Shown piece after piece: positions 28,265 through 37,696 of a stretch of 64,000 bases of DNA. Position 1 is the first letter of the stretch. Each line of letters begins with the position of its first letter. Below the pieces are notes generated by a model. That model had not been told where the DNA came from, searched no databases, and was given only the letters and a program-made list of their open reading frames with translations. The position numbers were made by a program, and so were the translations under genes. The DNA is from Phyllobacterium sophorae (GTDB taxonomy: Bacteria > Pseudomonadota > Alphaproteobacteria > Rhizobiales > Rhizobiaceae). The stretch is from the NCBI RefSeq assembly GCF_003010965.1, contig NZ_PGGM01000001.1, forward strand, positions 496,001-560,000, read 5' to 3'.

Positions 28265-29539
28265 ATGACCAATATCGCCATTATCGGCGCCGGTATCACC
28301 GGCGTTACGACCGCTTATGCGCTCGCCCGTCAGGGCTACTCCGTCACTGTTTTCGACCGCAACCGCTATGCCGCGATGGAAACTTCCTTCGCCAATGGCG
28401 GTCAGCTTTCGGCGTCGAACGCCGAGGTGTGGAACAGCTGGTCAACCGTTCTCAAGGGCATGAAGTGGATGCTGCGCAAGGATGCGCCGCTGCTGATGAA
28501 CCCGAAACCATCCTGGCATAAATATTCCTGGATGGCGGAATTCGTGATGAATATTCCGCATTACGAGAAAAACACGATTGCAACGACGAAGCTCGCCATC
28601 GAAGCGCGCAAGCGCATGTTCGAGATCGCTGCCGAAGAGAAGATCGATTTCGACCTCGAAAAGCGCGGCATACTGCACATCTACCGCTCGAAATACGGTT
28701 ATGATCACGCCGTCAAGGTCAACAGGCTGCTGCGGGCTGGCGGCCTTGACCGCCGTGCTGTGACCAATGAGGAAATCAGCTCGATCGAGCCGGCTCTTGA
28801 TGGTTCGTTCTATGGCGGCTTCTTCACCCCGTCGGATTCGACTGGCGACATCCACAAATTTACCCGTGGGCTTGCCGATGCGTCGGTCCGGCGCGGAGTC
28901 CTCTTCGCCGGCGATGCCAATGTGCAGACGCTAAAGCACGGTGCTGACGGCGTCGTCGTTTCCTGGAACAAGGCTTCCGTCACGCCGTCAAAAGTCCAGA
29001 CAGCGCGCTTCGATGCCGTCGTCATCTGCGCGGGCATCGCCAGCCGCAGGTTCGCGGCGCAGCTTGGTGACCGCGTCAATATTTATCCGGTCAAGGGATA
29101 CTCGATCACCATCAATCTCAATGACGATGAGAGCCAGAAGTCTGCGCCCTGGGTCAGCCTGCTCGACGATGATGCGAAGATCGTCACCAGCCGTCTCGGC
29201 GCCGGGCGCCTGCGCGTTGCCGGAACCGCCGAGTATAATGGCGAGAACCGCGACATTCGCCACGACCGCGTCAAGCCGCTGGTTGACTGGAGCCGGGATC
29301 TGTTTCCGGGGATGGACACATCCAACGTCGTGCCATGGGCGGGCTTGCGTCCGATGATGCCGGACATGCTGCCACGGGTCGGCAGCGGCAAGCGCCCCGG
29401 CGTATTCTACAATACCGGTCACGGTCATCTGGGCTGGACATTGTCGGCGGCAACGGCGGAGATCGTTGCAGGTCACATCAGTGCCGCAATGCCGGTTGAT
29501 ACAAAGCCGCAAACCGAATGGTTGGCGGCTGCGGAGTAG
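28265..29539 (+). CDS. dadA: D-amino acid dehydrogenase, small-subunit (DadA) family
   Basis: 424 residues. The FAD site is IIGAGITGVTTAYALARQG, and the C-terminal GLRPMMPDMLPRVG and NTGHGHLGWTLS motifs are typical of DadA-type flavoenzymes. It oxidatively deaminates D-amino acids to keto acids at the membrane; some relatives oxidise glycine. The glycine riboswitch in its leader suggests that glycine is a substrate, product or signal. GAAGGA precedes the ATG, and a strong terminator follows. Confidence 0.92.
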   Translation: MTNIAIIGAGITGVTTAYALARQGYSVTVFDRNRYAAMETSFANGGQLSASNAEVWNSWSTVLKGMKWMLRKDAPLLMNPKPSWHKYSWMAEFVMNIPHYEKNTIATTKLAIEARKRMFEIAAEEKIDFDLEKRGILHIYRSKYGYDHAVKVNRLLRAGGLDRRAVTNEEISSIEPALDGSFYGGFFTPSDSTGDIHKFTRGLADASVRRGVLFAGDANVQTLKHGADGVVVSWNKASVTPSKVQTARFDAVVICAGIASRRFAAQLGDRVNIYPVKGYSITINLNDDESQKSAPWVSLLDDDAKIVTSRLGAGRLRVAGTAEYNGENRDIRHDRVKPLVDWSRDLFPGMDTSNVVPWAGLRPMMPDMLPRVGSGKRPGVFYNTGHGHLGWTLSAATAEIVAGHISAAMPVDTKPQTEWLAAAE

Positions 29540-29547
29540 ACAAGATA

Positions 29548-29577
29548 GGAGCGCCTGTGGATTCAGGCGCTCCTTTT
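29548..29577. terminator. Intrinsic terminator, dadA/vapC
   Basis: GGAGCGCCTG at 29548-29557 and CAGGCGCTCC at 29564-29573 form a perfect 10-bp stem with a 6-base loop, followed by TTTT at 29574-29577. It ends dadA 8 bases after its stop and lies just beyond the vapC stop on the other strand. Confidence 0.9.
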
Positions 29578-29581
29578 GCTT

Positions 29582-29977
29582 TTACGCAGCATCAATATCT
29601 GTCCTGGAAAAATCATTGCCCTTGTAAAGTAGGGGCAGGCGGTAGTGCCGTGCGCACGCATAGGCAAAACAGTCGCCGAAATTCAGATCGGCGGGATGGC
29701 GGTTCTTGCCAAAACGATCAAACGCGGCGATGGCGATGAATGCTGCCTCCGGTGGTATTGAAACCAGTTGGATTTTCATTGCAGTTAGAAACGCCTGTAC
29801 GGCATTCGCCGCCTCGGCGATCCCGATACCAAGAATGCGAGCAACATTGATCGCAGTTTCCCAGACTGCCGACGGCGAGGTCATGCGATTGTCGGAAGCT
29901 TGTAAGCGCGCTGCGAAGTTCCGTGCGTCGTCCTCGTCGGTCATCATGGCCACCATGGCCGAAGCATCTACGAACAT
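29582..29977 (-). CDS. vapC: VapC-type PIN-domain toxin RNase
   Basis: 131 residues with the PIN acidic residues D4 (MFVDASAMV), E40 (SAVWETAINV), D102 (FGDCFAYACA) and a late D in KGNDFSRTDI. Such toxins cut tRNA or rRNA and are blocked by VapB, encoded 15 bases upstream. The ORF is intact with all catalytic positions present, so the toxin is probably functional. Confidence 0.9.
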   Translation of the reverse strand: MFVDASAMVAMMTDEDDARNFAARLQASDNRMTSPSAVWETAINVARILGIGIAEAANAVQAFLTAMKIQLVSIPPEAAFIAIAAFDRFGKNRHPADLNFGDCFAYACARHYRLPLLYKGNDFSRTDIDAA

Positions 29978-29992
29978 CGGGCCCGCCCTGTG

Positions 29993-30235
29993 TTAGTCGT
30001 AAAGACTGTCTCGAAATGCCTTGTCTGCAGGAAGACCTCTATTGAGATTGGCCTTGGACTTGAGGTCGCGGCAGAAACTCGCGGCTATTTCGACGAGCGT
30101 AGGCTGACTGAGCTGTTCGTCGAGCGCTTGTTGCAAAGCAAGCCTTACAGCCTCGGTTTTGGAGGGCGCCTTGACCGCTGCCTGATAGCGGCGTGCCAGA
30201 TCGTCTATCCTGTCGTCTTTAATGTAAAGCGGCAT
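29993..30235 (-). CDS. vapB: VapB-type antitoxin
   Basis: 80 residues from ATG 30235, with AAGGA 9 bases before it. The N-terminal ribbon-helix-helix-like region (MPLYIKDDRIDDLARRYQ ... SKTEAVRLALQQAL) matches the Rv0623/PSK-type antitoxins; the charged C-terminus would wrap VapC. It precedes vapC in the same operon. An AT-rich palindrome upstream (30255-30267) is a likely autoregulatory operator. A longer reading to 30394 is unlikely. Confidence 0.88.
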   Translation of the reverse strand: MPLYIKDDRIDDLARRYQAAVKAPSKTEAVRLALQQALDEQLSQPTLVEIAASFCRDLKSKANLNRGLPADKAFRDSLYD

Positions 30236-30254
30236 AGGTATATCCTTAACGGTA

Positions 30255-30267
30255 TATATAGTATATA
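30255..30267. promoter_or_regulatory. Candidate VapBC operator/promoter
   Basis: TATATA at 30255-30260 and TATATA at 30262-30267 form a palindrome around one G, 20 bases before the vapB ATG. Imperfect flanking repeats (GGTATATCCTTA near 30237 and TAAGGGATATC near 30270) face each other across it. The layout suits a TA autoregulatory site. Bases 30236-30544 otherwise hold no gene. Confidence 0.45.
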
Positions 30268-30360
30268 AGTAAGGGATATCTTCTGGGACTGCAACAGGGA
30301 CATGAAATTTCACGTGAATAACAAAAAGTGATCCGCAATTCGGGCAGGATACGGGCGGTA

Positions 30361-30380
30361 TTGTGGCCTTAAGGTCACAA
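30361..30380. promoter_or_regulatory. Operator-like palindrome between vapB and tamA
   Basis: The 20 bases at 30361-30380 read TTGTG-G-CCTTAAGG-T-CACAA: an inverted repeat with a single non-pairing position in each arm. It lies in the 309-base gap shared by vapB and tamA, about 165 bases before tamA. The binding protein is unknown. Confidence 0.35.
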
Positions 30381-30544
30381 GCCGCGCCTTGCACAGCCGC
30401 GCCAGGGCTATGGCGGGTTGGCCAGCCAGTACCGGCATGTTATCGTTTTCTTAAGCTCGGGAGGCGAATTTTATCGATCGCAGGTAATGTTTCTCCGTTC
30501 CTGCGGCGTATTTGTGTGTTTTTCGTGAGTAGGGATTTAACTGG

Positions 30545-32476
30545 TTGATCGACTTGAGGCGCCCACAGGCCAGTTTTTTCGGCGCCGCTCTGCTGGCATT
30601 TACCGCTCTTGTTTCGCCAGCGCAGGCTTTCGACCTTTTCGGCATTCATCTCTGGGGCGAAAGGAAAGATGCGGATGCGGATGCGGTAATCGCCGATCCG
30701 CACAAATACACCGTAGACATTTCAGCCATTGACAACAAGGAAACGAAAAAGCTTGTCGAAGGGGCATCCAGCCTCATAGCCGACGAGGACAAGCCGGCGT
30801 CCGGCGCTGCGGGCCTGCTTGCGAAGGCAAGGGGCGATTATCGCCGCATCCTTGGCGCTCTCTATGCTGATGGCCGCTATGGCGGAACAATCAGCATCAA
30901 GGTCGGTGGAAAGGAAGCCAGCGATATCCCGCCGGATGCAACGCTGCCAAACCCCGCGCCGGTGACGATCTCTGTCGATCCGGGTCCCCAGTTCCTGTTC
31001 GCCACCGCCCGCGTCGAGAACATGGCGCCCCCGCCGATCGATCCGAAGGACGTGGTGGATCGACCGGAAGACCAAGGTTTTGCTCCCGGTGATGTCGCCA
31101 GATCGACGGCCATCGTCAAGGCTGAACGGCTCGCTGTCGATGCGTGGCGTGAACAGGGGCATCCCAAGGCAAGAATTGTCTCGCGCGAAGTGCTTGCCGA
31201 TCATAACAACAACAGGGTCGATGCCACAATTGAGGTCGATCCCGACCGGCGCGCTGTTTTCGGGCCGGTGGGGGTGACGGGGACAGAGCGCATGGACCCG
31301 GAATTCGTCGCTTTCATCACCGGCTTGCAGCCTGGGGTGGAGTATGACCCCGATGAGATCGAACGCGCCAGGAAGCGCCTGTCGCGTCTCGAGGTCTTCC
31401 GGTCGGCCCGCATCGAGGAAGCCGAGGCTATCACGAGCGGCGGCCTCCTGCCGATTACAGTCGCCGTTCAGGAACAGAAGCTCCGGCGTTTCGGTTTGGG
31501 CGGCTCCTATTCGACGCTGGATGGCGCCGGTTTCGAAGCATTCTGGCTGCACCGCAACCTGTTCGGCAGGGCAGAGCGGCTGCGCTTCGACGCGAGGATC
31601 AGCGGCATCGGGGATCAGTCCTACGATCCGCAGGATTATAGCTACCTGCTTGGCGTCAGTTTCACCAAGCCGGGCGTCTTTACGCCCGATACCGATTTCA
31701 TCTCGTCGCTGATCGGCGAGCGCAAAGTTCTCGACGCTTATACCCAAACGTCGGTTACCGCCGATGCCGGCTTCACCCACGTTTTCTCCGATGAACTATC
31801 CGGCAAGATCACTGCGAATATCTCAAAATCCCGCTTCGACGATGATTTCTTTGGCAAGCGCGACTTCCTGACAGCTGGTCTGCTTGGCGGTCTGACCTAT
31901 GACAGCCGCGACAGCAAGGTGGATCCCTCCCGCGGCTATTTTCTCGAAGGGCTGCTGTCGCCATTCTACGAGTTCGAGTACGGCAATTTCGCCACCAAGT
32001 TCACCGCCGAAGGCCGCACCTATTACAGTTTCGATGCAGACAGCCGCTTCATTCTCGCTGGCCGCTTGAAACTTGGCACGATCGTGGGAGCCGAGGTCGC
32101 CGAACTGCCGCCTGACCAGCTCTTCTTCGCCGGTGGCGGTGGCTCCATACGTGGTTATGCTTATCGGAACGTGGGCGTTAACGTGACGAGGGATGGCGAG
32201 GACTTTGTCATTGGAGGACGCTCGCTGATCGAAAGCTCCGTGGAGGCACGCATCCGCATGACCGAGACGATCGGCGTCGTTGGTTTTGTCGACGCAGGCT
32301 ATGTTGGCGAGGAGTCCTTCCCGGATTTCGCCGAGAACATGCGAGTGGGTGTGGGCGCCGGTCTGCGTTATAATACCGGCCTCGGCCCCATTCGGCTCGA
32401 TTTCGCCGTGCCGCTCGACCCGACGGACGACGATCCGGATTTTGCATTTTACGTTGGCATAGGACAGGCGTTTTGA
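30545..32476 (+). CDS. tamA: Translocation and assembly module outer-membrane protein TamA
   Basis: 643 residues from a TTG at 30545 (AGGGA 9 bases before); a stop at 30530 leaves no other nearby start. An N-terminal signal peptide ends near AQAFD. POTRA-type repeats fill residues 50-330, then an Omp85 beta-barrel with the conserved GGGGSIRGYAYRN motif and the terminal strand FAFYVGIGQAF. TamA works with TamB to insert outer-membrane proteins. It overlaps tamB by 4 bases (TTGA). Confidence 0.93.
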   Translation: MIDLRRPQASFFGAALLAFTALVSPAQAFDLFGIHLWGERKDADADAVIADPHKYTVDISAIDNKETKKLVEGASSLIADEDKPASGAAGLLAKARGDYRRILGALYADGRYGGTISIKVGGKEASDIPPDATLPNPAPVTISVDPGPQFLFATARVENMAPPPIDPKDVVDRPEDQGFAPGDVARSTAIVKAERLAVDAWREQGHPKARIVSREVLADHNNNRVDATIEVDPDRRAVFGPVGVTGTERMDPEFVAFITGLQPGVEYDPDEIERARKRLSRLEVFRSARIEEAEAITSGGLLPITVAVQEQKLRRFGLGGSYSTLDGAGFEAFWLHRNLFGRAERLRFDARISGIGDQSYDPQDYSYLLGVSFTKPGVFTPDTDFISSLIGERKVLDAYTQTSVTADAGFTHVFSDELSGKITANISKSRFDDDFFGKRDFLTAGLLGGLTYDSRDSKVDPSRGYFLEGLLSPFYEFEYGNFATKFTAEGRTYYSFDADSRFILAGRLKLGTIVGAEVAELPPDQLFFAGGGGSIRGYAYRNVGVNVTRDGEDFVIGGRSLIESSVEARIRMTETIGVVGFVDAGYVGEESFPDFAENMRVGVGAGLRYNTGLGPIRLDFAVPLDPTDDDPDFAFYVGIGQAF

Positions 32477-35400
32477 CCAGGATCATAGCAGTCATATTTC
32501 TGCTGCTGTTTGCAGCCCCGGCTGTGGCGCAGGATAGTTCCGAGGCTGAGAAGTCCTACTTCCTGAGCTTTGTCCAGAATCAGCTCTCGACGCCCAATCG
32601 CCAGATCGTCATCTCGGATATCCGGGGCGTTCTCTCGTCCGAGGCCAGCATCGGCAGTATTACGGTCGCCGATCGCGAAGGCATCTGGCTGAGGGTCACC
32701 AATGCGAAAATCGTCTGGAGCCGCCTCGCGCTTTTGCGTGGCCGCCTCGACGTCAACACGCTTGCCGCCGATCGCATCGACATATTGCGCAAACCGCTGC
32801 CCGATGAGAGCCTGCCTTCACCCGAAGCAAAACCCTTCAGCCTGCCGGAACTGCCATTGGCCGTGATCCTGCAGGACTTACAGGTAGGGCGTATCGCATT
32901 CGGTGATGGAGTTTTTGGTCTGAAATCGGAAATCTCCCTGGCTGGCAATGTGAGGCTTGAAGGTGGTTCGCTGGATTCCAACCTGCAGGTGCAACGCCTC
33001 GACGGCCCGGGCGGCGAGTTCAAGATCAAGGCCGCCTACGCAAATGAAAGCCAGAAGCTCGATCTCGACCTGACGCTGAACGAGCCGGAAAATGGCATCG
33101 TCGCCAACCTCCTGAACATCGAAGGCAAACCACCCGTGGCGCTGGCTCTGAAGGGCTCAGGTCCCTTGAGTGACCTCGCTCTGCAGTTGACGCTCGATGC
33201 GGCCGGCAAGCGTGTGTTGACCGGTGAAACGAAGCTTGATCGCCAGACTGACGGGCTTGGCTTCCAAACCACTGTGAATGGTGAGATCGCCGGACTGATA
33301 CCGCCAATCTTCCGTGACTTTTTCGGCAATGAAACAGCACTCATCGTCAATGGGGTATTGCGTGACGCCGGAGGTGTGGCGCTTGACCGATTGAATATCA
33401 AAAGCAATGCATTGGCTCTGGATGCAACGGGCGAGACCACGAATGATGGTTTCCTCCGCCGCCTCAAGGTCGATGCGACCATTGCCGACCCGACCGGCAA
33501 GAAGGTGATCCTGCCTGTGAAGGGCGGCGAGACGACGGTCGACAAGGCTGTGCTGGCTGTCGCCTATGGAACCAACCGGGGTGACGACTGGACGAGTACA
33601 GTCGAGATAACGAATTTCACATCGGACAGCTTCGCTTCGAAATCCATCAATCTGATTGGCCGGGGCCTTGCCCAGAATATCGACAACCCGACGGAGCGTT
33701 CGCTGACTTACGACGTGACGGGCGATATCTCGGGCGTCACCGCCAAGCGCGCGGACATCGCTGAAGCGCTGGGTGAACTCATTCAGCTCAAGATCAATGG
33801 TGACTGGAAGGCAGGAAACCCGGTCAATCTCAAGCAGGCGCTGATCGCTGCCAATGGCTTGAGCGCGTCGCTGACCGGCACCATCAACGACTTTGCCTAT
33901 AGCGGCGACATTTTTGTGAAGGCATCGAGCATAGCGCCATTCTCCGCGCTGGCGGGTCGCGATCTCGCCGGTTCGATCGATCTGAAGGCCAATGGCCTGG
34001 TCGAGGCATTGACGGGCGGCTTCGACCTGATGCTGGACGGCTATGCCACCGGCATGCAGCTCGGCATCGATGCGGCCGACAAGGTGCTTGCGGGCGAGAC
34101 GCGCATCACCGGCGGGCTGGCGCGCAACGCGAACGGCCTCACTGCCAGGAACTTCAAAGTCGTGAACCCGCAGACGCTGGTCACGGCCGACGGCACCTTT
34201 GCGAGCGGCGCGGCAAACTTTGATTTCGGGCTCAATCTCACCGATCTCGCGCTGCTTTCCGAAAAGGCCGGTGGCGCGCTCAAGGTCAGGGGCAGTGCAC
34301 GCGGTCAGGATAATATCATCGCGCTTGCCTTCAATGCCGGCGTACCCGAAGGCACCCTGTCCGGGCGCAAGCTGACGCAGGGTGATCTGACCTTTAACGG
34401 CACGCTTTACAAGGGCATCGTCGACGGCAAGGTGTCGGGCCTCGCCTTCCTGGATGGTATCCGCGCCGACCTTGCAACGGAAATCGCCGTCCACGATGAT
34501 GAAAAGCGTCTCAGCAATATCCAGTTCATTGCGGGCGGCACCCGCCTTCGCGGCGACGTCACTCAAGATAAAAAGGGATTGCTACAGGGCAATCTGACGC
34601 TCGCTTCCAGCGACGTGTCGACGGCCGCAGCATTGTTTCTGGTCGAGGCGACAGGCAAGGCAGATGCGACGATCGCTCTCGCGCATGACGGAGAGAAGCA
34701 GAATGTCGATATCAAAGGTCAGATCGACGGCTTGAAAGCCAATGACATTGTCATCGGCAAGGCGGCGGTTGCGCTGGCGGCGCAGGATATTTTCAAGGTT
34801 CCATCGGCCAACGGATCAGTGACGGCATCTGACGTATCGGCATCGGGCATCGACATAACCGGCCTCGACGCCCAGGCGACGCAGGACGGCAAGACCACCA
34901 ATTTCAAGATGAATGCCGGCCTGAAGAATGGCGCCAGGACGTCCGTGGGCGGCTCGCTGCAGCCGACCGACAAGGGTTATCTCCTGTCTCTCGCCAATGC
35001 GGATCTGACGCGTGGGGCACTGAGCGCCAGACTCGTCCAGCCCGCCACAATCAACGTTGCGGGCAGTAATTTCACGCTCAGCGACATCATCCTCGACGTC
35101 GGCCATGGCAAGGTGACGGTCAGCGGCGAAATTGCAGAGACGCTTAACCTGGCAGTTGCCATTCAGAGACTGCCGCTCGATATCGCCAATACGATCAAGC
35201 CGGATCTTGGGCTTGGCGGCGAGATCAACGGTACGGCAAGGATCGGTGGCACGCGCGTGAAGCCGGATGTCAATTTTGACATGCAGGCTCGTGCCATCAC
35301 AGCTGCCGCATTGAAAAAAGCCGGGCTCGACGCGCTCAACCTCGACGCGAAGGGTACCTCCACGACGGACCGGCTCAATGTCGATGCGCATCTCACCGGC

Positions 35401-37074
35401 GCCGGTGGGCTCGATGCTTCCGCCAAGGGTTCGATACCCCTTGCGCAGGGCCAGCTCGGCGTGGATTTCGATCTGAAGAGTTTTCCGCTGAACGCATTGA
35501 ATGACGTTGTGAAGGGCCAGAACCTGGCCGGGAATATTTCCGGGCGTGGCCGGGTCACCGGTACTTTGCAAAGGCCCAATGCCGAGTTCGATCTGAAAGG
35601 CGCAGGGCTTTCCGCCAGGCCGCTGCAGGAGGCAGGCCTTGCACCATTGCAGCTTGCCGCCGCCGGCCGCTTTGCCAACAATACGCTGACCCTCTCCTCC
35701 GCCAAAGCGGATGGACCGCAGGGCTTCACCGTTTCGGCCAGTGGCAACGTCCCGCTGTCCGGGTCGGGCCTCGGCATCAATGTTACCGGCAATATCCCGC
35801 TGTTCCTTGCCAATCGCTTCATGGCCGATCGCGGGACCCAGGCAAAGGGTGTCATCGAAGTGACCGCGTCGGTGACGGGTAGTTTTGCACAACCGCAGAT
35901 ACGCGGCATGTTTTCGACCAATGGTGCGGAGGTCCTCGATCCGGAAGCCAATATCAGGCTGCAGCGCATAACGCTGCTTGGCAGCATGGACGGAACGACC
36001 ATCACCATCCGCACGCTCAATGCCGCGCTGTCGACCGGAGGAACGATCAGTGCCACCGGCACGATTTCTACGGATGCCGCTGCTAATTTCCCGGCAAATA
36101 TCGACATCAGGCTGGACAAGGCGCGCTATGCCGACGGCAATCTCGTGGTCGCTACGGTTACCGGTGCACTTGCCGTCAAAGGTCCTCTGACCCGCGACCC
36201 CGTCATTTCCGGCAACATCAATATCGATCGTGCCGAAATCACGGTTCCGGAAAGCTTCGGCGGCTCGAACGCGGTCATCGACGTCAAGCACAGGGATCCG
36301 TCCAGGGCCGTGGAGCAGACACTGAAGCGGGCAAGGGCGGACCAGCCGCAAGTGGCGACACCGACGGCCCGCCCCAGCGTCGTGCGGCTCGACATAAACG
36401 TTACCGCCCCCAACAGGATCTTCATCCGCGGCCGCGGCCTCGATGCGGAAATCGGCGGCTCCGTTCGCCTGACCGGGCCCGCTACCGATATTCAGCCGGT
36501 CGGTGCATTCGACCTCATCCGTGGCCGCCTCGGCATTCTCGGCCAGCGCATTACTTTCACCGAAGGTCAGGTCACGCTGGTCGGGGATCTCGATCCCGAA
36601 TTGAACTTCGTTGCCAGCACGCAAGGTACCGATATCACTGTGAACGTCACCGTCCGGGGCCGTGTTTCGGACCTGCAAATCAGCTTCTCGTCGCAGCCTG
36701 AACTGCCCCAGGACGAGGTCATGGCGCGGCTGATCTTCAACCGGTCGATCAGCGAATTGTCACCGCTGCAGGTGGCCCGTCTGGCGGCCGCCGCGGCCGA
36801 GCTTGCGGGCGGCTCGAATTCCTCCCTGCTCGAAAGCTTGCGCAAGAGCACCGGCCTCGACGATCTTGATGTGGTGACCGACAGTCAGGGCAATGCCGGT
36901 GTGCGGGCCGGACGCTATATCCGCGACAATGTCTATCTGGGTGTCGAAGCTGGTGCCGCCGGCAAGACGAAGGGCACCATTAATCTGGACATCACCCCCA
37001 GCCTGAAAGCCAAGGGTTCAATCGGTAGCGATGGCGATTCCGGCGCGGGATTGTTCTTCGAAAAGGACTATTGA
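32473..37074 (+). CDS. tamB: Translocation and assembly module inner-membrane protein TamB
   Basis: 1533 residues from a TTG overlapping the tamA stop. A signal-anchor segment (IIAVIFLLLFAAPAVA) leads a long repetitive beta-rich periplasmic body. The C-terminal DUF490/TamB domain contains GAFDLIRGRLGILGQRITFTEG and SQPELPQDEVMARLIF, and the protein ends FFEKDY. It spans the periplasm as a hydrophobic groove and partners TamA. Several very long minus-strand frames inside it are shadows. Confidence 0.95.
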   Translation: MTRIIAVIFLLLFAAPAVAQDSSEAEKSYFLSFVQNQLSTPNRQIVISDIRGVLSSEASIGSITVADREGIWLRVTNAKIVWSRLALLRGRLDVNTLAADRIDILRKPLPDESLPSPEAKPFSLPELPLAVILQDLQVGRIAFGDGVFGLKSEISLAGNVRLEGGSLDSNLQVQRLDGPGGEFKIKAAYANESQKLDLDLTLNEPENGIVANLLNIEGKPPVALALKGSGPLSDLALQLTLDAAGKRVLTGETKLDRQTDGLGFQTTVNGEIAGLIPPIFRDFFGNETALIVNGVLRDAGGVALDRLNIKSNALALDATGETTNDGFLRRLKVDATIADPTGKKVILPVKGGETTVDKAVLAVAYGTNRGDDWTSTVEITNFTSDSFASKSINLIGRGLAQNIDNPTERSLTYDVTGDISGVTAKRADIAEALGELIQLKINGDWKAGNPVNLKQALIAANGLSASLTGTINDFAYSGDIFVKASSIAPFSALAGRDLAGSIDLKANGLVEALTGGFDLMLDGYATGMQLGIDAADKVLAGETRITGGLARNANGLTARNFKVVNPQTLVTADGTFASGAANFDFGLNLTDLALLSEKAGGALKVRGSARGQDNIIALAFNAGVPEGTLSGRKLTQGDLTFNGTLYKGIVDGKVSGLAFLDGIRADLATEIAVHDDEKRLSNIQFIAGGTRLRGDVTQDKKGLLQGNLTLASSDVSTAAALFLVEATGKADATIALAHDGEKQNVDIKGQIDGLKANDIVIGKAAVALAAQDIFKVPSANGSVTASDVSASGIDITGLDAQATQDGKTTNFKMNAGLKNGARTSVGGSLQPTDKGYLLSLANADLTRGALSARLVQPATINVAGSNFTLSDIILDVGHGKVTVSGEIAETLNLAVAIQRLPLDIANTIKPDLGLGGEINGTARIGGTRVKPDVNFDMQARAITAAALKKAGLDALNLDAKGTSTTDRLNVDAHLTGAGGLDASAKGSIPLAQGQLGVDFDLKSFPLNALNDVVKGQNLAGNISGRGRVTGTLQRPNAEFDLKGAGLSARPLQEAGLAPLQLAAAGRFANNTLTLSSAKADGPQGFTVSASGNVPLSGSGLGINVTGNIPLFLANRFMADRGTQAKGVIEVTASVTGSFAQPQIRGMFSTNGAEVLDPEANIRLQRITLLGSMDGTTITIRTLNAALSTGGTISATGTISTDAAANFPANIDIRLDKARYADGNLVVATVTGALAVKGPLTRDPVISGNINIDRAEITVPESFGGSNAVIDVKHRDPSRAVEQTLKRARADQPQVATPTARPSVVRLDINVTAPNRIFIRGRGLDAEIGGSVRLTGPATDIQPVGAFDLIRGRLGILGQRITFTEGQVTLVGDLDPELNFVASTQGTDITVNVTVRGRVSDLQISFSSQPELPQDEVMARLIFNRSISELSPLQVARLAAAAAELAGGSNSSLLESLRKSTGLDDLDVVTDSQGNAGVRAGRYIRDNVYLGVEAGAAGKTKGTINLDITPSLKAKGSIGSDGDSGAGLFFEKDY

Positions 37075-37098
37075 CCGGCCCCGGCACCGTGGATGAAG

Positions 37099-37626
37099 CT
37101 ACATCGAGGCAGCGGCCCGGCAGGCTTGGTCGTAATGGCCGGAAAGCGCGCGAATGCGTGCTGCGATCACCGAGAGTGTTTCGCCGGAAACTTCCGTGGC
37201 GAGCACGGATTTGACCAGGAGTGCCTCCCGGATCGCCGCGTAACGCGCGCAGGCCGCCTCTCCCGCGCTTGTGGCCATCACCAGTTTTTCCTTGCCGCGT
37301 TTGCCGGCCTTGATCAGCTTCAATCGCTCCAGTTTCTTCAGCGCATAGTTGACCACATGCGTGTCTTCGATGTTGAGGACCAGGCAAATATCGGCGAGCG
37401 TCTTCGGCTTGCCGCGACTGTTTATGTTGTGAAGGACCAGAACATCCAGCGGCGAGAGATCGGGAACCCCTGCCGCCGCCATGCAGCGCACCATCCAGCG
37501 GCTGAAAGCATGGTTCAGCATGATCATGCCGAACTCGATCTCAGAGAGTGCGGGAAGGGCGCCCGTCGCAAGATGCCCCGATGAAACAATGGGTCCGAGC
37601 GTTTCTTCGTCACTTGCCACGATCAA
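37099..37626 (-). CDS. MarR-like winged-helix transcriptional regulator
   Basis: 175 residues. A winged-helix core is visible: LSPLDVLVLHNINSRGKPK, then LADICLVLNIEDTHVVNYALK as recognition helix and LERLKLIKAGKRGKEKLV as wing. It resembles the MarR-like group found in Rhizobiales next to transport genes. It lies directly downstream of the TRAP operon on the same strand and may control that operon and the divergent oxoprolinase. No ligand can be named. Confidence 0.78.
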   Translation of the reverse strand: MIVASDEETLGPIVSSGHLATGALPALSEIEFGMIMLNHAFSRWMVRCMAAAGVPDLSPLDVLVLHNINSRGKPKTLADICLVLNIEDTHVVNYALKKLERLKLIKAGKRGKEKLVMATSAGEAACARYAAIREALLVKSVLATEVSGETLSVIAARIRALSGHYDQACRAAASM

Positions 37627-37652
37627 GCCTCTCCTGCCGGAATTCAGATTTT

Positions 37653-37682
37653 TTCAAACGCCGCCGGCCGGCGGCGTTTGAA
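37653..37682. terminator. Perfect 30-bp palindrome after the TRAP binding-protein gene
   Basis: Bases 37653-37667 are the exact reverse complement of 37668-37682 (left arm TTCAAACGCCGCCGG). It lies 14 bases after the TRAP binding-protein stop and 27 bases before the regulator ATG on the minus strand. No U-tract follows on that strand (the transcript continues AAAAAUCUG), so it is either a non-canonical terminator, an mRNA 3'-end stabiliser or an operator. Confidence 0.5.
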
Positions 37683-37696
37683 TGCTCTCCGCTCTA

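Noticed and set aside
34816..36678. 620-codon minus-strand frame inside tamB
   Set aside because: Antisense open frame produced by the repetitive GC-rich tamB sequence; the plus strand shows the TamB domain.
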